Shown in pieces: positions 6,002 to 14,649 of a DNA stretch of 35,847 nucleotides. Under the pieces are notes generated by a model, which saw only the letters and a list, made by a program, of their open reading frames with translations, was not told the DNA's origin and did no database searches. The DNA lies in NCBI RefSeq assembly GCF_014648395.1, contig NZ_BMRA01000004.1, positions 539,124-574,970 of the forward strand, given 5' to 3'. The position numbers and the translations under genes were made by a program. Positions within the stretch are counted from its first letter, which is position 1; each line of letters opens with the position of its first letter. The stretch is from Micromonospora fulviviridis. GTDB lineage: Bacteria > Actinomycetota > Actinomycetes > Mycobacteriales > Micromonosporaceae.

Positions 6002-7486
6002 ATGACGAGCAGCATCGAGGCCACCTCGAGCGCCAACAAGGTCACCGTCGACGACCTCGGCTCTGAGGAAGCTTTCCTCGCCGCGATCGACGAGACCATC
6101 AAGTACTTCAACGACGGCGACATTGTCGAAGGCACCGTCGTCAAGGTCGATCGGGACGAGGTCCTGCTCGACATCGGCTACAAGACCGAGGGCGTGATCC
6201 CCTCTCGGGAGCTGTCGATCAAGCACGACGTGGACCCGGCCGAGGTCGTTTCGGTCGGCGACCACATCGAGGCCCTGGTCCTCCAGAAGGAGGACAAGGA
6301 GGGTCGCCTGATCCTCTCCAAGAAGCGGGCGCAGTACGAGCGGGCCTGGGGCACGATCGAGAAGATCAAGGACGAGGACGGCGTCGTCCGCGGCTCGGTC
6401 ATCGAGGTCGTCAAGGGTGGTCTCATCCTCGACATCGGGCTGCGTGGCTTCCTGCCCGCCTCGCTCGTCGAGATGCGGCGGGTCCGCGACCTGCAGCCGT
6501 ACGTCGGTCGTGAGCTCGAGGCCAAGATCATCGAGCTGGACAAGAACCGCAACAACGTGGTGCTGTCCCGCCGGGCCTGGCTGGAGCAGACGCAGTCCGA
6601 GGTGCGCACCGAGTTCCTCAACAAGCTGCAGAAGGGCCAGGTCCGCAAGGGCGTCGTCTCTTCGATCGTCAACTTCGGCGCGTTCGTCGACCTGGGCGGC
6701 GTGGACGGCCTGGTGCACGTCTCCGAGCTCTCCTGGAAGCACATCGACCACCCGTCCGAGGTCGTCGAGGTGGGCCAGGAGGTCGAGGTCGAGGTCCTGG
6801 ACGTCGACCTGGACCGCGAGCGGGTCTCGCTGTCGCTGAAGGCGACCCAGGAGGACCCGTGGCGGCAGTTCGCCCGCACCCACGCGATCCAGCAGATCGT
6901 GCCGGGTAAGGTCACCAAGCTCGTGCCGTTCGGCGCCTTCGTCCGGGTGGACGACGGCATCGAGGGCCTGGTCCACATCTCCGAGCTGGCCGAGCGCCAC
7001 GTGGAGATCCCGGAGCAGGTCGTGCAGGTCGGCTCCGAGGTCATGGTCAAGGTCATCGACATCGACCTGGAGCGGCGCCGGATCTCGCTGTCGCTCAAGC
7101 AGGCCAACGAGGGCTTCGTCGAGGGCGAGGAGCACTTCGACCCGACCCTCTACGGCATGGCCGCGACCTACGACGAGCAGGGCAACTACATCTACCCGGA
7201 GGGCTTCGACCCGGAGACGGGCGAGTGGCTCGAGGGCTACGACAAGCAGCGCGAGACCTGGGAGCAGCAGTACGCCGAGGCGCGCCAGCGCTGGGAGGCC
7301 CACACCAAGCAGGTGCAGACCTCCCGGGCCGCCGACGCCGAGGCCGCTGCCAACCCGGCTCCGGCCGTGACCGGCACCACCACCTCGACCACGGCCCCGA
7401 GCCGTCAGGCCGAGGAGCCGGCCGGCACGCTGGCCACCGACGAGGCGCTCGCCGCGCTGCGGGAGAAGCTCGCCGGCGGCAAGTGA
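6002..7486 (+). CDS. rpsA: 30S ribosomal protein S1
   Basis: S1 helps the small ribosomal subunit bind and unfold mRNA. The protein is 494 aa with four S1 RNA-binding repeats at about residues 38-107, 125-190, 212-280 and 297-365; for instance GTVVKVDRDEVLLDIGYKTEGVIPSREL in the first and GVVSSIVNFGAFVDLGGVDGLVHVSELS in the third. The acidic, Gln-rich and Ala/Thr-rich C-terminus is the usual actinobacterial tail. The family N-terminus TSSIEATSSANKVTVDDLGS fixes ATG 6002; an in-frame ATG at 5897 would add 35 Cys/Arg-rich residues not normal for S1. Codon use is strongly biased, as for a highly expressed gene. A hairpin terminator follows, and coaE is downstream. Confidence 0.98.
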   Translation: MTSSIEATSSANKVTVDDLGSEEAFLAAIDETIKYFNDGDIVEGTVVKVDRDEVLLDIGYKTEGVIPSRELSIKHDVDPAEVVSVGDHIEALVLQKEDKEGRLILSKKRAQYERAWGTIEKIKDEDGVVRGSVIEVVKGGLILDIGLRGFLPASLVEMRRVRDLQPYVGRELEAKIIELDKNRNNVVLSRRAWLEQTQSEVRTEFLNKLQKGQVRKGVVSSIVNFGAFVDLGGVDGLVHVSELSWKHIDHPSEVVEVGQEVEVEVLDVDLDRERVSLSLKATQEDPWRQFARTHAIQQIVPGKVTKLVPFGAFVRVDDGIEGLVHISELAERHVEIPEQVVQVGSEVMVKVIDIDLERRRISLSLKQANEGFVEGEEHFDPTLYGMAATYDEQGNYIYPEGFDPETGEWLEGYDKQRETWEQQYAEARQRWEAHTKQVQTSRAADAEAAANPAPAVTGTTTSTTAPSRQAEEPAGTLATDEALAALREKLAGGK

Positions 7487-7543
7487 CCCGGTGACGGCTC
7501 CAGCTCGGCGAGGCCGAGGCTGGCGCGGTCGCTGACGACGACG

Positions 7544-7591
7544 GGCCCCGTCCCCGTGATCCGGTACCACCGGGTCGCCGGGGGCGGGGCC
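7544..7591 (+). terminator. Hairpin terminator after rpsA
   Basis: The arms 7544-7555 (GGCCCCGTCCCC) and 7580-7591 (GGGGGCGGGGCC) pair over 12 bp with one G-U. The loop contains a second small hairpin, CCGGT/ACCGG (7561-7573). No U-tract follows, as is common for actinobacterial terminators. Transcription of coaE may depend on partial read-through or on its own promoter. Confidence 0.65.
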
Positions 7592-7647
7592 TTCGCCGTG
7601 TCCGGGGGAAGTTGGCACCGGAAACCGTGATCGGGTTGACTGTCCCG

Positions 7648-8826
7648 GTGCTGAAGGTGGGGTTGACCGGCGGGATCGGGTCGGGCAAGAGCGCGGTGTC
7701 CAGCCGGCTGGCCGCGCTCGGCGCGGTGGTCATCGACGCGGACCGGATCGCCCGCGAGGTGGTCGCCCCGGGCAGCGAGGGCCTCGCCGAGATCGTGGCG
7801 GCCTTCTCCGACCGGGTCCTCGACGCCGACGGGGCGCTGGACCGGGCCGCACTGGGCGCCGTGGTCTTCGGCGACGAGGGCGCCCGCCGCCGGCTGGAGG
7901 CGATCACCCACCCCCGGGTCCGGGCCCGCACCGCCGCGCTGGTCGCCGCTGCGCCCCCCGACGCCGTCGTGGTCAACGACGTGCCGCTGCTGGTCGAGGT
8001 GGGACTCGCGCCCACGTACCACCTGGTGCTGGTGGTGCAGGCGGCGGTGGCCACCCGGCTGGAGCGGCTGGCCCGCGACCGCGGCATGGACCGTGCGGAG
8101 GCCGAGCGGCGCATCGCCGCGCAGGCCGACGACGCCCGCCGGCAGGCGGCGGCGGACGTGCTGCTCGGCAACGACGGCACACTCGCCGACCTGCACGCCG
8201 CGGTGGACACCCTCTGGCACGAGCGCCTGCTGCCCTACGAGCGCAACGTCCGCGAACGCCGGGCGGTCCGGCCCGAGCAGGTGGCGCTCACCGAGCCCGA
8301 CCCGACCTGGCCGCAGCAGTACGCCCGGCTCGCCGCCCGGATCCGCCACGCGGCCGGCGCCGACCTGCGGGTCGACCACATCGGCTCCACCGCGGTGCCC
8401 GGGCTGGCCGCCAAGGACGTCATCGACATCCAGCTCACCGTGCCGTCGCTGGCCGACGCGGACGGGCCGCTCGCCGACCGGCTCGCCGAGGCGGGCTTCC
8501 CCCGGCTGCCCGGCGACTGGTGGGACAACCCCCGCCCGCCCGGCAGCCCCCACTGGGAGAAGCGGCTGCACGGCAGCGCCGACCCGGGCCGCCCGGTGCA
8601 CCTGCACCTGCGGGTGGCCGGCTCGCCCGGCTGGCGCTACGCCCTGCTCATGCGCGACCACCTGCGCGCCGACCCGGGGCAGCGGGCCGCGTACCTGCAG
8701 CTGAAGCGGGAGCTGGCCGCGTCCGCGCCGGACAGCGCCACCTACGGGACGCTGAAGGACCCCTGGTTCGACGAGGAGCACCTGCGGGCCGAGGAGTGGG
8801 CCGCGCAGACGGGTTGGCGGCCGTGA
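7648..8826 (+). CDS. coaE: Dephospho-CoA kinase fused to a GrpB/UPF0157 domain
   Basis: The N-terminal ~200 residues are dephospho-CoA kinase, the last step of coenzyme A synthesis. The P-loop GGIGSGKS is at residues 8-15, followed by IDADRIAREVV and the THPRVRARTAAL and VNDVPLLVEVG segments typical of CoaE. The remaining ~190 residues (from VALTEPDPTWPQQYARL) are a GrpB/UPF0157 nucleotidyltransferase-like domain with DHIGSTAVPGLAAKDVIDIQL. The same fusion is known for mycobacterial CoaE, where the extra domain is thought to aid folding or regulation. GTG 7648 is chosen from the family start VLKVGLTGG; GTG 7627 and TTG 7612 are alternatives, and the GGGGGAAG at 7603-7610 fits an upstream start better, so the start is uncertain. 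The total length is 392 aa. Confidence 0.95.
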   Translation: MLKVGLTGGIGSGKSAVSSRLAALGAVVIDADRIAREVVAPGSEGLAEIVAAFSDRVLDADGALDRAALGAVVFGDEGARRRLEAITHPRVRARTAALVAAAPPDAVVVNDVPLLVEVGLAPTYHLVLVVQAAVATRLERLARDRGMDRAEAERRIAAQADDARRQAAADVLLGNDGTLADLHAAVDTLWHERLLPYERNVRERRAVRPEQVALTEPDPTWPQQYARLAARIRHAAGADLRVDHIGSTAVPGLAAKDVIDIQLTVPSLADADGPLADRLAEAGFPRLPGDWWDNPRPPGSPHWEKRLHGSADPGRPVHLHLRVAGSPGWRYALLMRDHLRADPGQRAAYLQLKRELAASAPDSATYGTLKDPWFDEEHLRAEEWAAQTGWRP

Positions 8827-8832
8827 GCCCGC

Positions 8833-10893
8833 TCAGCGGCCCTTCGCCGGCTGCCTGACCGGTCGGGCGGCGCCGGGCAGCGCCGGCACCCGTCCCGGGA
8901 CGAGGTCCAGCTGAACCCAGACGCCCCGTCCGGTCCGCAACTCCAGCCGGCGCGGCAGCCCGTTCCGGTCGATCCACCAGCGCAGCCGGCCGCGTACCTC
9001 GATGACGTCCACGGTCCGGTCCGCCACCCGGTCGTCGCGGATCCGGACCGCCGCAGCGGCCGGCACGGCGGTGGCGAAGCCCCGCAGCGCCGCGTCGACC
9101 AGCCGCTCCACGTCGTCGCCCGGCGGGCGCCCGCCCGCCCGGACCAGGCCGGCCGGCGCCGGCAGCGGCGGGGCCGCCGCCCCGCCCGCCGGCACCACGA
9201 GCCGGGCCACGCTGCCCGGCCGCGCCCGCACCAGCGTGCGGCGTCCGGGGTCGTCGGCCGCCACCACCGATAGGTACGCCGCGGAGCCCGCCCAGCTCAG
9301 CCAGCCGGTGCCGCGCAGGTCGGCGGACGGGTCGGTCACGGTCAGCGTGGCGCCGCCGGTCGCGCGTAGCCGGGCGGGCAGCCGGGCCAACCGGTCGGCC
9401 TCGGCGTCGGAGAGCGCCCGGGGCAGCCCGGGACGCCCGCCGAGCGCGTCCACCGGGCGCAGCGTGGGGCGGTCGCTGCGGGCCAGGTCGACGGTGACCG
9501 GGGTGCCGTCCGGCAGCCAGGCGGCCAGCCGGTGCAGCCGGGCGTCCCGGTCGACCCAGAGCCGGGGCCGCCGGTCCGGCGCCGACCCGGGGGTGCCGGG
9601 GAGTGCGGCGAGGGGGGCCTGGAGGACGTCCACCGGGACGCCGTCGACGGTCTCCCGGCGCAGCCAGCGCGCCTCGGGGCTGGGCTGGTCGACCTGGGCC
9701 GTGCCGAGCCCGAGCAGCAGGTCCCGCACCGCGGGCAGTCCGCGTCCGGCCGGCAGCTCCCGGAGCCGCCACCGGTCGTCCGGCGGCACCAGCGGCGGCG
9801 GCGCCGGGGTGGGCGTCGCGGCGGGATCGGGCCGGACCAGCAGCGTCGACGCGGTCGCCTGGACCAGCCCCCGCTCGGCGCCCGCCCCGGGGCCGCCGAC
9901 GTCCAGGTAGACCAGGGGCCGGGCCCAGTCGACCCAGCCGACCAGCTCGGTACGGCCGCCCCCCGCGCCCAGGGTGATCCGGACGCCGGCGCGGACGTCC
10001 CGCTGGTTGGTGACCCGCAGGGCGGCCAGCCGCTCGGCCTCGGCGGCCGTGAGGGGGCGGGCCGTCTCGGCGGGGTCGGCCGGCTCGGGCGACCAGCTCA
10101 GCAGGCCGGCGACCAGGGCGGCGGCCGAGGCCGTGGCGACCACCGCGAGCGCGACCAGGACGGCGCGGCGGCGGGTCGGTTGCTCGGGTGGGTCGCCGGT
10201 CCCGTCCAGCTCGGGGTCGCCGGGCGGCTCGACCGGGGCGGCCGGGCGCCTCCCGAGCTCCGGGTCGGCGCGCGGGCGGCGACCGACGGCGCTGACGGGC
10301 CGGCTCGCCGTCTCGCCGGCGCGGCGGTGGCCGCGGCCCGGCTCGCGGGGGAGGGCCGAGGCACCGGACCGGGGCGCGGTGGGGAGGTCGGTGGCATGGG
10401 CCGCTCCGCGCCGCTTCCGTGATCTGGGCGAGTTGCCCTTCGTGGCGGGCGACGGGTCGCCGGGATCACCGGGCTGCGGCGCGGTGGACTGTCCGGCGGG
10501 TGAAGCCGGCCTGGGGTGGGCGCCCGACGGCTCGGTGGGTGCCGTGGCGGGTACGCGGTGCGGCCTCCCGCTTCGCCCGTCGCCGGATCTCGGCGAGTTG
10601 TCGTCCGTGGCGGACGGAAGGTCGCCAGGATCCGCCGGATCCAGCCCGGTGGGGCGGGGCGTGGGCGCGGTGTCCGGTGGGGGGTGGCCGGTGGGCCTGC
10701 CCGGGGGTGACGGTGCGGCGGGCCCGGTCGGCGGTGCGCCGGAGGAAGCCGCGGGCTCGGCGCGGGCGGCCGGCTCGGGGGCGGCGGCGGGCGGGACGGG
10801 ATCGGGCGGGGAGGGCTGGGCTTCGGCGGCGGGGAGCGGGCCGGTGTCGCGGGTGCGAGCGCGTCGCGGCCGGCGGCCGGGAGAGGTCTCCAC
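8833..10893 (-). CDS. Membrane-anchored protein of unknown function with a duplicated extracellular module
   Basis: The family is not recognised. From GTG 10893 (686 aa) the layout is a ~240-residue Pro/Ala/Arg-rich, disordered cytoplasmic region, one transmembrane helix (about 244-267, AVLVALAVVATASAAALVAG) and an extracellular part made of two related modules at about 281-481 and 493-666. Both begin with L(T/S)xAEAxRLAxL, continue through a G-W-(V/L)-x-W-A strand and Y-L-(D/S)-V, and end in (R/W)WVDR/WWIDR-x-x-L-x-R-L followed by a hydrophobic strand. The pattern resembles LolA/LppX-like lipid-binding folds but is too weak to assign. An upstream GTG at 10986 is possible, and neither start has a good Shine-Dalgarno. 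The stop is 6 bp from the convergent coaE stop, with no terminator between. Confidence 0.75.
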   Translation of the reverse strand: METSPGRRPRRARTRDTGPLPAAEAQPSPPDPVPPAAAPEPAARAEPAASSGAPPTGPAAPSPPGRPTGHPPPDTAPTPRPTGLDPADPGDLPSATDDNSPRSGDGRSGRPHRVPATAPTEPSGAHPRPASPAGQSTAPQPGDPGDPSPATKGNSPRSRKRRGAAHATDLPTAPRSGASALPREPGRGHRRAGETASRPVSAVGRRPRADPELGRRPAAPVEPPGDPELDGTGDPPEQPTRRRAVLVALAVVATASAAALVAGLLSWSPEPADPAETARPLTAAEAERLAALRVTNQRDVRAGVRITLGAGGGRTELVGWVDWARPLVYLDVGGPGAGAERGLVQATASTLLVRPDPAATPTPAPPPLVPPDDRWRLRELPAGRGLPAVRDLLLGLGTAQVDQPSPEARWLRRETVDGVPVDVLQAPLAALPGTPGSAPDRRPRLWVDRDARLHRLAAWLPDGTPVTVDLARSDRPTLRPVDALGGRPGLPRALSDAEADRLARLPARLRATGGATLTVTDPSADLRGTGWLSWAGSAAYLSVVAADDPGRRTLVRARPGSVARLVVPAGGAAAPPLPAPAGLVRAGGRPPGDDVERLVDAALRGFATAVPAAAAVRIRDDRVADRTVDVIEVRGRLRWWIDRNGLPRRLELRTGRGVWVQLDLVPGRVPALPGAARPVRQPAKGR

Positions 10894-11192
10894 GAGTGCA
10901 CAACGCGGCTGCCGGGTTTCGGTGACGAGCAGGGGCGCTCGCGGCGGCCGGTCAGCGCGTCGAGCGCGACCACCTCGGGTGCGCACGCCGGTTTCTCGGG
11001 TGCTGCGACCCCCGGTGCCGGGGGCGGCCGAGCCCCGAAGGGGCGGCCACCGGCCCGGTCGGCCGCCGCGAGCGGCCTACGGTACGAGGGTAGTCCGGTG
11101 AGATGAGGCACACAATGGGAATATCGAAGCCGATCAGGGACGGTCCGTGCTCGGCCCCGGAAGTGTCGGACCTCGGGCGTACCGTTGAGGTC
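10894..11192. other. Divergent intergenic region before uvrB
   Basis: These 299 bp separate the minus-strand membrane protein from uvrB. GAGG (11184-11188 area) precedes the uvrB ATG by about 5 nt. No actinobacterial LexA box (GAAC-N4-GTTC) and no convincing -35/-10 pair was found. Part of the region could be coding if the minus-strand gene starts at GTG 10986. Confidence 0.4.
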
Positions 11193-13301
11193 ATGGCGCT
11201 CGACATTCCCCGGCTCGACGGCCGCTTCAAGGTCGTCAGCGAGTTCCAGCCGGCCGGCGACCAGCCGGCAGCCATCGACGAGCTTGAGCGTCGCGTGCGA
11301 CGTGGCGACCGTAACACGGTGCTGCTCGGCGCGACCGGCACCGGCAAGAGCGCCACCACGGCGTGGCTGGTCGAGCGGCTCCAGCGGCCGACCCTGGTGC
11401 TCGCGCCCAACAAGACCCTCGCCGCCCAGCTCGCCAAGGAGTTCAGCGAGCTGCTGCCGCACAACGCGGTCGAATACTTCGTCTCCTACTACGACTACTA
11501 CCAGCCCGAGGCCTACATCCCGCAGACCGACACCTACATCGAGAAGGACTCCTCGATCAACGAGGAGGTCGAGCGGCTGCGGCACTCGGCGACCATGTCG
11601 CTGCTCACCCGACGCGACGTGATCGTGGTGGCCACGGTGTCGGCGATCTACGGCCTGGGCACCCCGGAGGAATACCTGGACCGGGCCGTCCGGGTGGCCG
11701 TCGGGCAGGAGCTCGACCGTGACCAGTTGCTGCGCCGGCTGGTCGACATCCAGTACACCCGCAACGACATGGCCTTCCAGCGCGGCACCTTCCGGGTCCG
11801 CGGCGACACGCTGGAGATCATCCCGGCCTACGAGGAGCTGGCCGTCCGGATCGAGCTGTTCGGTGACGAGATCGAGAAGCTCTACTACCTCAACCCGCTC
11901 ACCGGCGACGTGGTCCGCGAGGTCGACAGCCTGATGATCTTCCCGGCCACGCACTACGCGGCCGGGCCGGAGCGGATGGAGCGGGCGATCCGCGACATCG
12001 AGGTCGAGCTGGGCGAGCGGCTGGCCGAGCTGGAGCGGCAGGGCAAGCTGCTGGAGGCGCAGCGGCTGCGGATGCGCACCACCTACGACATCGAGATGAT
12101 GCGCCAGGTCGGCTTCTGCTCCGGCATCGAGAACTACTCGATGCACATCGACGGGCGGCTGCCCGGCAGCCCGCCGCACTGCCTGCTCGACTACTTCCCC
12201 GACGACTTCCTGACCGTGGTCGACGAGTCGCACGTGACCATCCCGCAGATCGGTGGCATGTACGAGGGCGACGCCTCCCGTAAGCGGATGCTGATCGACC
12301 ACGGCTTCCGGCTGCCCAGCGCGGCCGACAACCGGCCGCTGCGCTTCGACGAGTACCTGGAGCGGGTCGGCCAGATGGTCTTCCTCTCCGCCACCCCGGG
12401 CACGTGGGAGATGGACCAGGCCCAGGGCGAGTTCGTCGAGCAGGTGATCCGCCCCACCGGTCTGATCGACCCCGAGGTCGTCGTGAAGCCCACAAAGGGC
12501 CAGATCGACGACCTGATGCACGAGATCAAGCTGCGGACCGAGCGGGACGAGCGGGTCCTGGTCACCACGCTGACCAAGAAGATGGCCGAGGACCTCTCCG
12601 ACTACCTGCTGGAGAACGGCATCCGGGTGCGCTACCTGCACTCCGAGGTCGACACGCTGCGCCGGGTCGAGCTGCTGCGCGAGCTGCGCAAGGGCGACTA
12701 CGACGTGCTGGTCGGCATCAACCTGCTCCGCGAGGGCCTCGACCTGCCCGAGGTCTCCCTGGTGGCGATCCTCGACGCCGACAAGGAGGGCTTCCTGCGC
12801 AGCGGCCGGTCGCTGATCCAGACCATCGGCCGCGCGGCCCGTAACGTCTCCGGCCAGGTCCACATGTACGCCGACAAGATCACTCCGTCGATGGCGGATG
12901 CGATCGGCGAGACCAACCGGCGCCGGGCCAAGCAGATCGCGCACAACGAGGCCAACGGGATCAGCCCGGAGCCGCTGCGCAAGAAGATCCACGACATCCT
13001 CGACGACATCTACCGCGAGGCGGAGGACACCGAGAACAGCCGGGTCGGCGGGGCCGTCCGGCAGCTGTCCCGGGGCAAGGCGCCGGTCAAGGAGACCCGC
13101 AGCCGGGGTCGGGGCGGCGCGGTGACGCCGTCGCGCGAGGGGATGGCCCGGGCCGACCTGGCCAACCTCATCCAGGAGCTCAACGACCAGATGCTCGCCG
13201 CCGCGCGGGAGCTGCAGTTCGAGCTGGCCGCCCGGATCCGCGACGAGGTCGCCGACCTCAAGAAGGAACTCCGCGGGATGGACGCCGCCGGGGTGAAGTG
13301 A
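11193..13301 (+). CDS. uvrB: Excinuclease ABC subunit UvrB
   Basis: UvrB is the damage-verifying helicase-like subunit of nucleotide excision repair, working with UvrA and UvrC. At 702 aa it has the family length. Walker A GATGTGKS is at residues 46-53. The beta-hairpin that clamps DNA includes [20 protein letters not shown], the DEAD-like box reads [11 protein letters not shown], and helicase motifs V/VI are [31 protein letters not shown] and QTIGRAARN. The C-terminal UVR domain ([33 protein letters not shown]) binds UvrC. ATG 11193 matches the family N-terminus [18 protein letters not shown] and has GAGG close upstream; an in-frame TTG/ATG region further upstream is not conserved. The AraC-type gene follows 25 bp after the stop. 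Confidence 0.98.
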   Translation: MALDIPRLDGRFKVVSEFQPAGDQPAAIDELERRVRRGDRNTVLLGATGTGKSATTAWLVERLQRPTLVLAPNKTLAAQLAKEFSELLPHNAVEYFVSYYDYYQPEAYIPQTDTYIEKDSSINEEVERLRHSATMSLLTRRDVIVVATVSAIYGLGTPEEYLDRAVRVAVGQELDRDQLLRRLVDIQYTRNDMAFQRGTFRVRGDTLEIIPAYEELAVRIELFGDEIEKLYYLNPLTGDVVREVDSLMIFPATHYAAGPERMERAIRDIEVELGERLAELERQGKLLEAQRLRMRTTYDIEMMRQVGFCSGIENYSMHIDGRLPGSPPHCLLDYFPDDFLTVVDESHVTIPQIGGMYEGDASRKRMLIDHGFRLPSAADNRPLRFDEYLERVGQMVFLSATPGTWEMDQAQGEFVEQVIRPTGLIDPEVVVKPTKGQIDDLMHEIKLRTERDERVLVTTLTKKMAEDLSDYLLENGIRVRYLHSEVDTLRRVELLRELRKGDYDVLVGINLLREGLDLPEVSLVAILDADKEGFLRSGRSLIQTIGRAARNVSGQVHMYADKITPSMADAIGETNRRRAKQIAHNEANGISPEPLRKKIHDILDDIYREAEDTENSRVGGAVRQLSRGKAPVKETRSRGRGGAVTPSREGMARADLANLIQELNDQMLAAARELQFELAARIRDEVADLKKELRGMDAAGVK

Positions 13302-13326
13302 CGCACCGGGGTCGGGGGAGGCCGCC

Positions 13327-14175
13327 GTGCTGACCGAGGCCGTGATCGGGCTCCCCGACCCCCGGCTGCGCCGCTACGTCGACCGCTACCTCGGCTACCG
13401 GGAGCAGGCGGCCGGCCCGCTGGTGCGCCGGGAGGCGGCCGGCGCCTTCGTGGTGCTGATCCTCGGCTGGGGCGCCCCGCTGGACGTGACCGATCCGCGC
13501 GCCGCCGACCGGGGCGCGTACGGGACGAGCGCCTTCGTGGCCGGGCCGTTCGACGGCTGGTGCGCGACGCGTACCGCCGGCGAGGGCGCCGGGGTGCAGG
13601 TGCTGCTGACCGCCCCGGCCGCTCGCCGGCTGCTCGGGCTGCCGCTGGGCGAGCTGGCCAACCGGGCGGTCCCGGTCGACCGGCTCGCCGGCTGGCTGGC
13701 CCGGCTCCGCGACGAGCTGGCCGGCCTGCCCGACTGGTCGAGCCGGTTCGCCCGGCTCGACGCCGCCCTCGCGGCCCGGCTGGCGGTGACCGGGCCGGTC
13801 GATCCGCGCCTGCTGCGGGCCTGGCGGCTGCTCGGCGGCGGCGGGCTGGGCGTCGGCGCGCTGGCCGAGGAGGTCGGCTGGAGCCGCCGCCACCTGGCGG
13901 TCCGGTTCCGGCGGGAGTTCGGCCTGCCGCCGAAGACCGTCGCCCGGCTGCTCCGCTTCCAGCGGGCGTACGCCATGGTGGGCCGCACGCTGGTCACCGC
14001 GCCGGTGGGCGACGCGCGCCCGGCGGCGGGCCCGGGTGGCGGCGGATGGGCGGAGCTGGCGGCTCGGCTCGGCTACTACGACCAGTCGCACCTGATCCGG
14101 GAGTTCCGCGAGTTCGCCGGGGCCACGCCCGCGACGCTGGCCCGGCCCGGATCACATTCGTCCAATCCCGGTTGA
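13327..14175 (+). CDS. AraC family transcriptional regulator
   Basis: A 282-aa regulator. The N-terminal ~150 residues form a ligand-sensing domain of the type found in actinobacterial AraC proteins (DPRLRRYVDRYLGYREQAAG, then FVVLILGWGAPLDV). The C-terminal ~110 residues are the double helix-turn-helix: LAEEVGWSRRHLAVRFRREFGLPPKTVARLLRFQRAYAMV and then LAARLGYYDQSHLIREFREFAGATPATLAR. The loop between the two HTH units carries extra Gly/Ala/Pro residues (DARPAAGPGGGGW). The start is GTG 13327, with GGGGAGG about 6 nt upstream. The VOC gene begins 25 bp after its stop, a pairing common in actinobacteria and suggesting that it regulates or is co-expressed with that gene. Confidence 0.92.
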   Translation: MLTEAVIGLPDPRLRRYVDRYLGYREQAAGPLVRREAAGAFVVLILGWGAPLDVTDPRAADRGAYGTSAFVAGPFDGWCATRTAGEGAGVQVLLTAPAARRLLGLPLGELANRAVPVDRLAGWLARLRDELAGLPDWSSRFARLDAALAARLAVTGPVDPRLLRAWRLLGGGGLGVGALAEEVGWSRRHLAVRFRREFGLPPKTVARLLRFQRAYAMVGRTLVTAPVGDARPAAGPGGGGWAELAARLGYYDQSHLIREFREFAGATPATLARPGSHSSNPG

Positions 14176-14200
14176 CCCGTCCACCGGCAGACTCGGACCC

Positions 14201-14569
14201 ATGCGAAGCATCTACCCGGTCCTCCGGTACCCCGACGCCCGCGCCGCCATCGACTTCCTCCGGTCAGCGTTCGACTTCACCGTCCACGAGGTGCACGAGG
14301 GGCCCGACGGCACGGTGCGGCACGCCCAGCTCGGCTACGGCGACGGCCTCGTCATGCTCGGCCCGGGGCCGGCCCCGGCGAGCCGGCCGGCCGACGACGA
14401 CTACCGCGTGTACGTGGCCGTCGACGACGTCGACGCGCACCACGAGCGGGCCCGGGCGGCCGGCGCGGAGATCGTCCGGCCGCCCTTCGACACCGACTAC
14501 GGCTCCCGCGACTACGCCGCCCGCGATCTGGCCGGCCTGGTCTGGTCGTTCGGCACCTACCGCCCCTGA
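14201..14569 (+). CDS. VOC family protein (glyoxalase/bleomycin-resistance fold)
   Basis: A 122-aa vicinal-oxygen-chelate protein with two beta-alpha-beta-beta-beta units. The first is YPVLRYPDARAAIDFLRSAFDF... with HAQLGYGDGLVMLG. The second is VYVAVDDVDAHHERARAAGAEIVRPPFDTDYGSRDYAARDLAGLVWSFGTY, where the final strand has the usual RDYAARD and WSFGTY. Such proteins bind small molecules or metal ions; the substrate is unknown and the metal ligands cannot be assigned with certainty. It lies directly downstream of the AraC-type gene and is likely in the same operon, although TTGACC at 14172-14177 leaves room for a promoter of its own. No Shine-Dalgarno is obvious. Confidence 0.88.
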   Translation: MRSIYPVLRYPDARAAIDFLRSAFDFTVHEVHEGPDGTVRHAQLGYGDGLVMLGPGPAPASRPADDDYRVYVAVDDVDAHHERARAAGAEIVRPPFDTDYGSRDYAARDLAGLVWSFGTYRP

Positions 14570-14600
14570 CACCCGGCGATAGCTCTGTGCGAGCGAGGTA

Positions 14601-14644
14601 TTGCCGTGCGTGACGGTCATGCGTACTCTCCCTCGGTGGGGAGG
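14601..14644 (+). promoter_or_regulatory. Promoter and ribosome binding site of the XRE regulator
   Basis: TTGCCG (14601-14606) and TACTCT (14624-14629) are separated by exactly 17 bp, the best-formed housekeeping promoter in the window. The strong purine-rich Shine-Dalgarno GGTGGGGAGG (14635-14644) ends 5 nt before ATG 14650, so the leader is very short. Confidence 0.65.
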
Positions 14645-14649
14645 CGCGC

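Noticed and set aside
10987..11192. LexA-controlled uvrB promoter
   Set aside because: I looked for GAAC-N4-GTTC and close variants on both strands and found none.
10098..12992. A 964-aa open frame on the minus strand across uvrB
   Set aside because: It is antisense to UvrB, which matches its family over its full length. Its composition is low-complexity and repetitive, as expected from a shadow of a GC-rich gene.
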